A stretch of DNA of 5,548 nucleotides from CAVXAE01 sp044225565 (GTDB taxonomy: Bacteria > Pseudomonadota > Gammaproteobacteria > Steroidobacterales > Steroidobacteraceae): assembly GCA_044225565.1 (NCBI GenBank), contig JBGAIL010000255.1:1-5548 (forward strand), given 5' to 3'. Made by a program: the position numbers and the translations under genes. This document shows, one piece after another, positions 5,158 through 5,548 of this stretch. Each line of letters opens with the position of its first letter. Within the stretch, counting starts at the first letter, position 1. The notes beneath the pieces were generated by a model, which saw nothing but the letters and a program-made list of their open reading frames with translations, was not told the origin of the DNA and ran no database searches.

Positions 5158-5548
5158 TCAGCGGCGATAGCGGGCAAACACGCTCACCGACGCATCCTGG
5201 CCGACGAGCAGCACGTCATAGGGATCTTGCTGCCCTGACGGCACCTCCATGCCGGGCGATCCCGCCGGCATGCCCGGCACCGCGATTCCCCGCGCTTTCG
5301 GCCGTTCCTGCAGCAGCCGCCGGATATCCGATGCCGGTACGTGGCCTTCGACGAAGTAGCCGCCCACTTCTGCCGTGTGACAGGAGCCCAGCTCCGCAGG
5401 GACGCCGAGGCGCTTCTTGATGGACGGCAGGTCCTCCACGTTGCGCGCCTCGACCACGAAGCCGGCGCTTCGCAAGTGCTCCACCCAGACGCCGCAGCAT
5501 TGGCAACTCACACTCTTGTGTACGATGACCTGCGTCTTGCTGGCCGCG
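5158..5548 (-). CDS. DUF411 metal-binding protein (N-terminus beyond right edge)
   Basis: The frame is open from the right edge to a stop at 5158-5160, giving 129 visible residues. The GTG at 5511 is not the true start, because the codons upstream continue the family's first beta strand (KTQVIVHKSVSCQCCGVW). Visible signatures are the Cys-x-Cys-Cys motif (visible residues 15-18), WVEHLRSAGF, IKKRLGVPAELGSCHTA with Cys56-His57, the GGYFVEGHVPA block and the PGMPAGSPGMEVP stretch with two methionines. The family has a thioredoxin-like fold. From memory, a Pseudomonas copper-resistance member, CopG, binds a copper cluster through such cysteines. Members are usually exported, so a signal peptide is expected beyond the edge. 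It is convergent with the GFA gene and shows no sign of belonging to the nitrile hydratase unit. A role in copper handling is an inference from the family. Confidence 0.9.
   Translation of the reverse strand, partial: AASKTQVIVHKSVSCQCCGVWVEHLRSAGFVVEARNVEDLPSIKKRLGVPAELGSCHTAEVGGYFVEGHVPASDIRRLLQERPKARGIAVPGMPAGSPGMEVPSGQQDPYDVLLVGQDASVSVFARYRR

Overview
This GC-rich window shows ordinary proteobacterial gene families: a sodium:solute symporter, an Lrp/AsnC regulator, a GFA-fold protein and a DUF411 protein. It most likely comes from the chromosome of a high-GC Gram-negative bacterium (beta- or gammaproteobacterial in flavour; the lineage is an inference). No insertion sequence, CRISPR array, tRNA or rRNA was seen. 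Gene packing is tight, and the only AT-rich stretch is the 119-base divergent intergenic region at 3705-3823.

Layout. On the minus strand, reading right to left from about 3704, there is a compact four-gene unit. It runs sodium:solute symporter (2328-3704), ureohydrolase of the agmatinase/guanidinobutyrase type (1253-2311), cobalt-type nitrile hydratase alpha subunit (550-1173) and nitrile hydratase beta subunit (1-550, cut by the left edge). The beta frame is open to the window edge, has no stop, and is unmistakable by sequence. Divergent on the plus strand are a tandem two-module Lrp/AsnC regulator (3824-4729) and, 3 bases after it, a GFA/CENP-V-type zinc protein (4733-5146). Convergent with that pair, from the right edge, is a DUF411 protein (5158-5548, its N-terminus beyond the edge).

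How the genes may work together. The regulator and the symporter operon share one intergenic region. It carries an imperfect palindrome and a phased direct repeat that overlap a plausible promoter for the operon. A simple model is that the regulator senses the substrate or a product, the symporter imports it, nitrile hydratase turns a nitrile into an amide, and the ureohydrolase cuts a guanidino group to urea plus an amine or ammonia. A substrate carrying both groups, or a nitrile derived from a guanidino compound such as arginine or agmatine, would explain why the two enzymes sit together. I know of no described pathway with exactly this set, so this is the main candidate for something new, and it remains an inference. 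An amidase and the nitrile hydratase activator/cobalt chaperone would be expected beyond the left edge.
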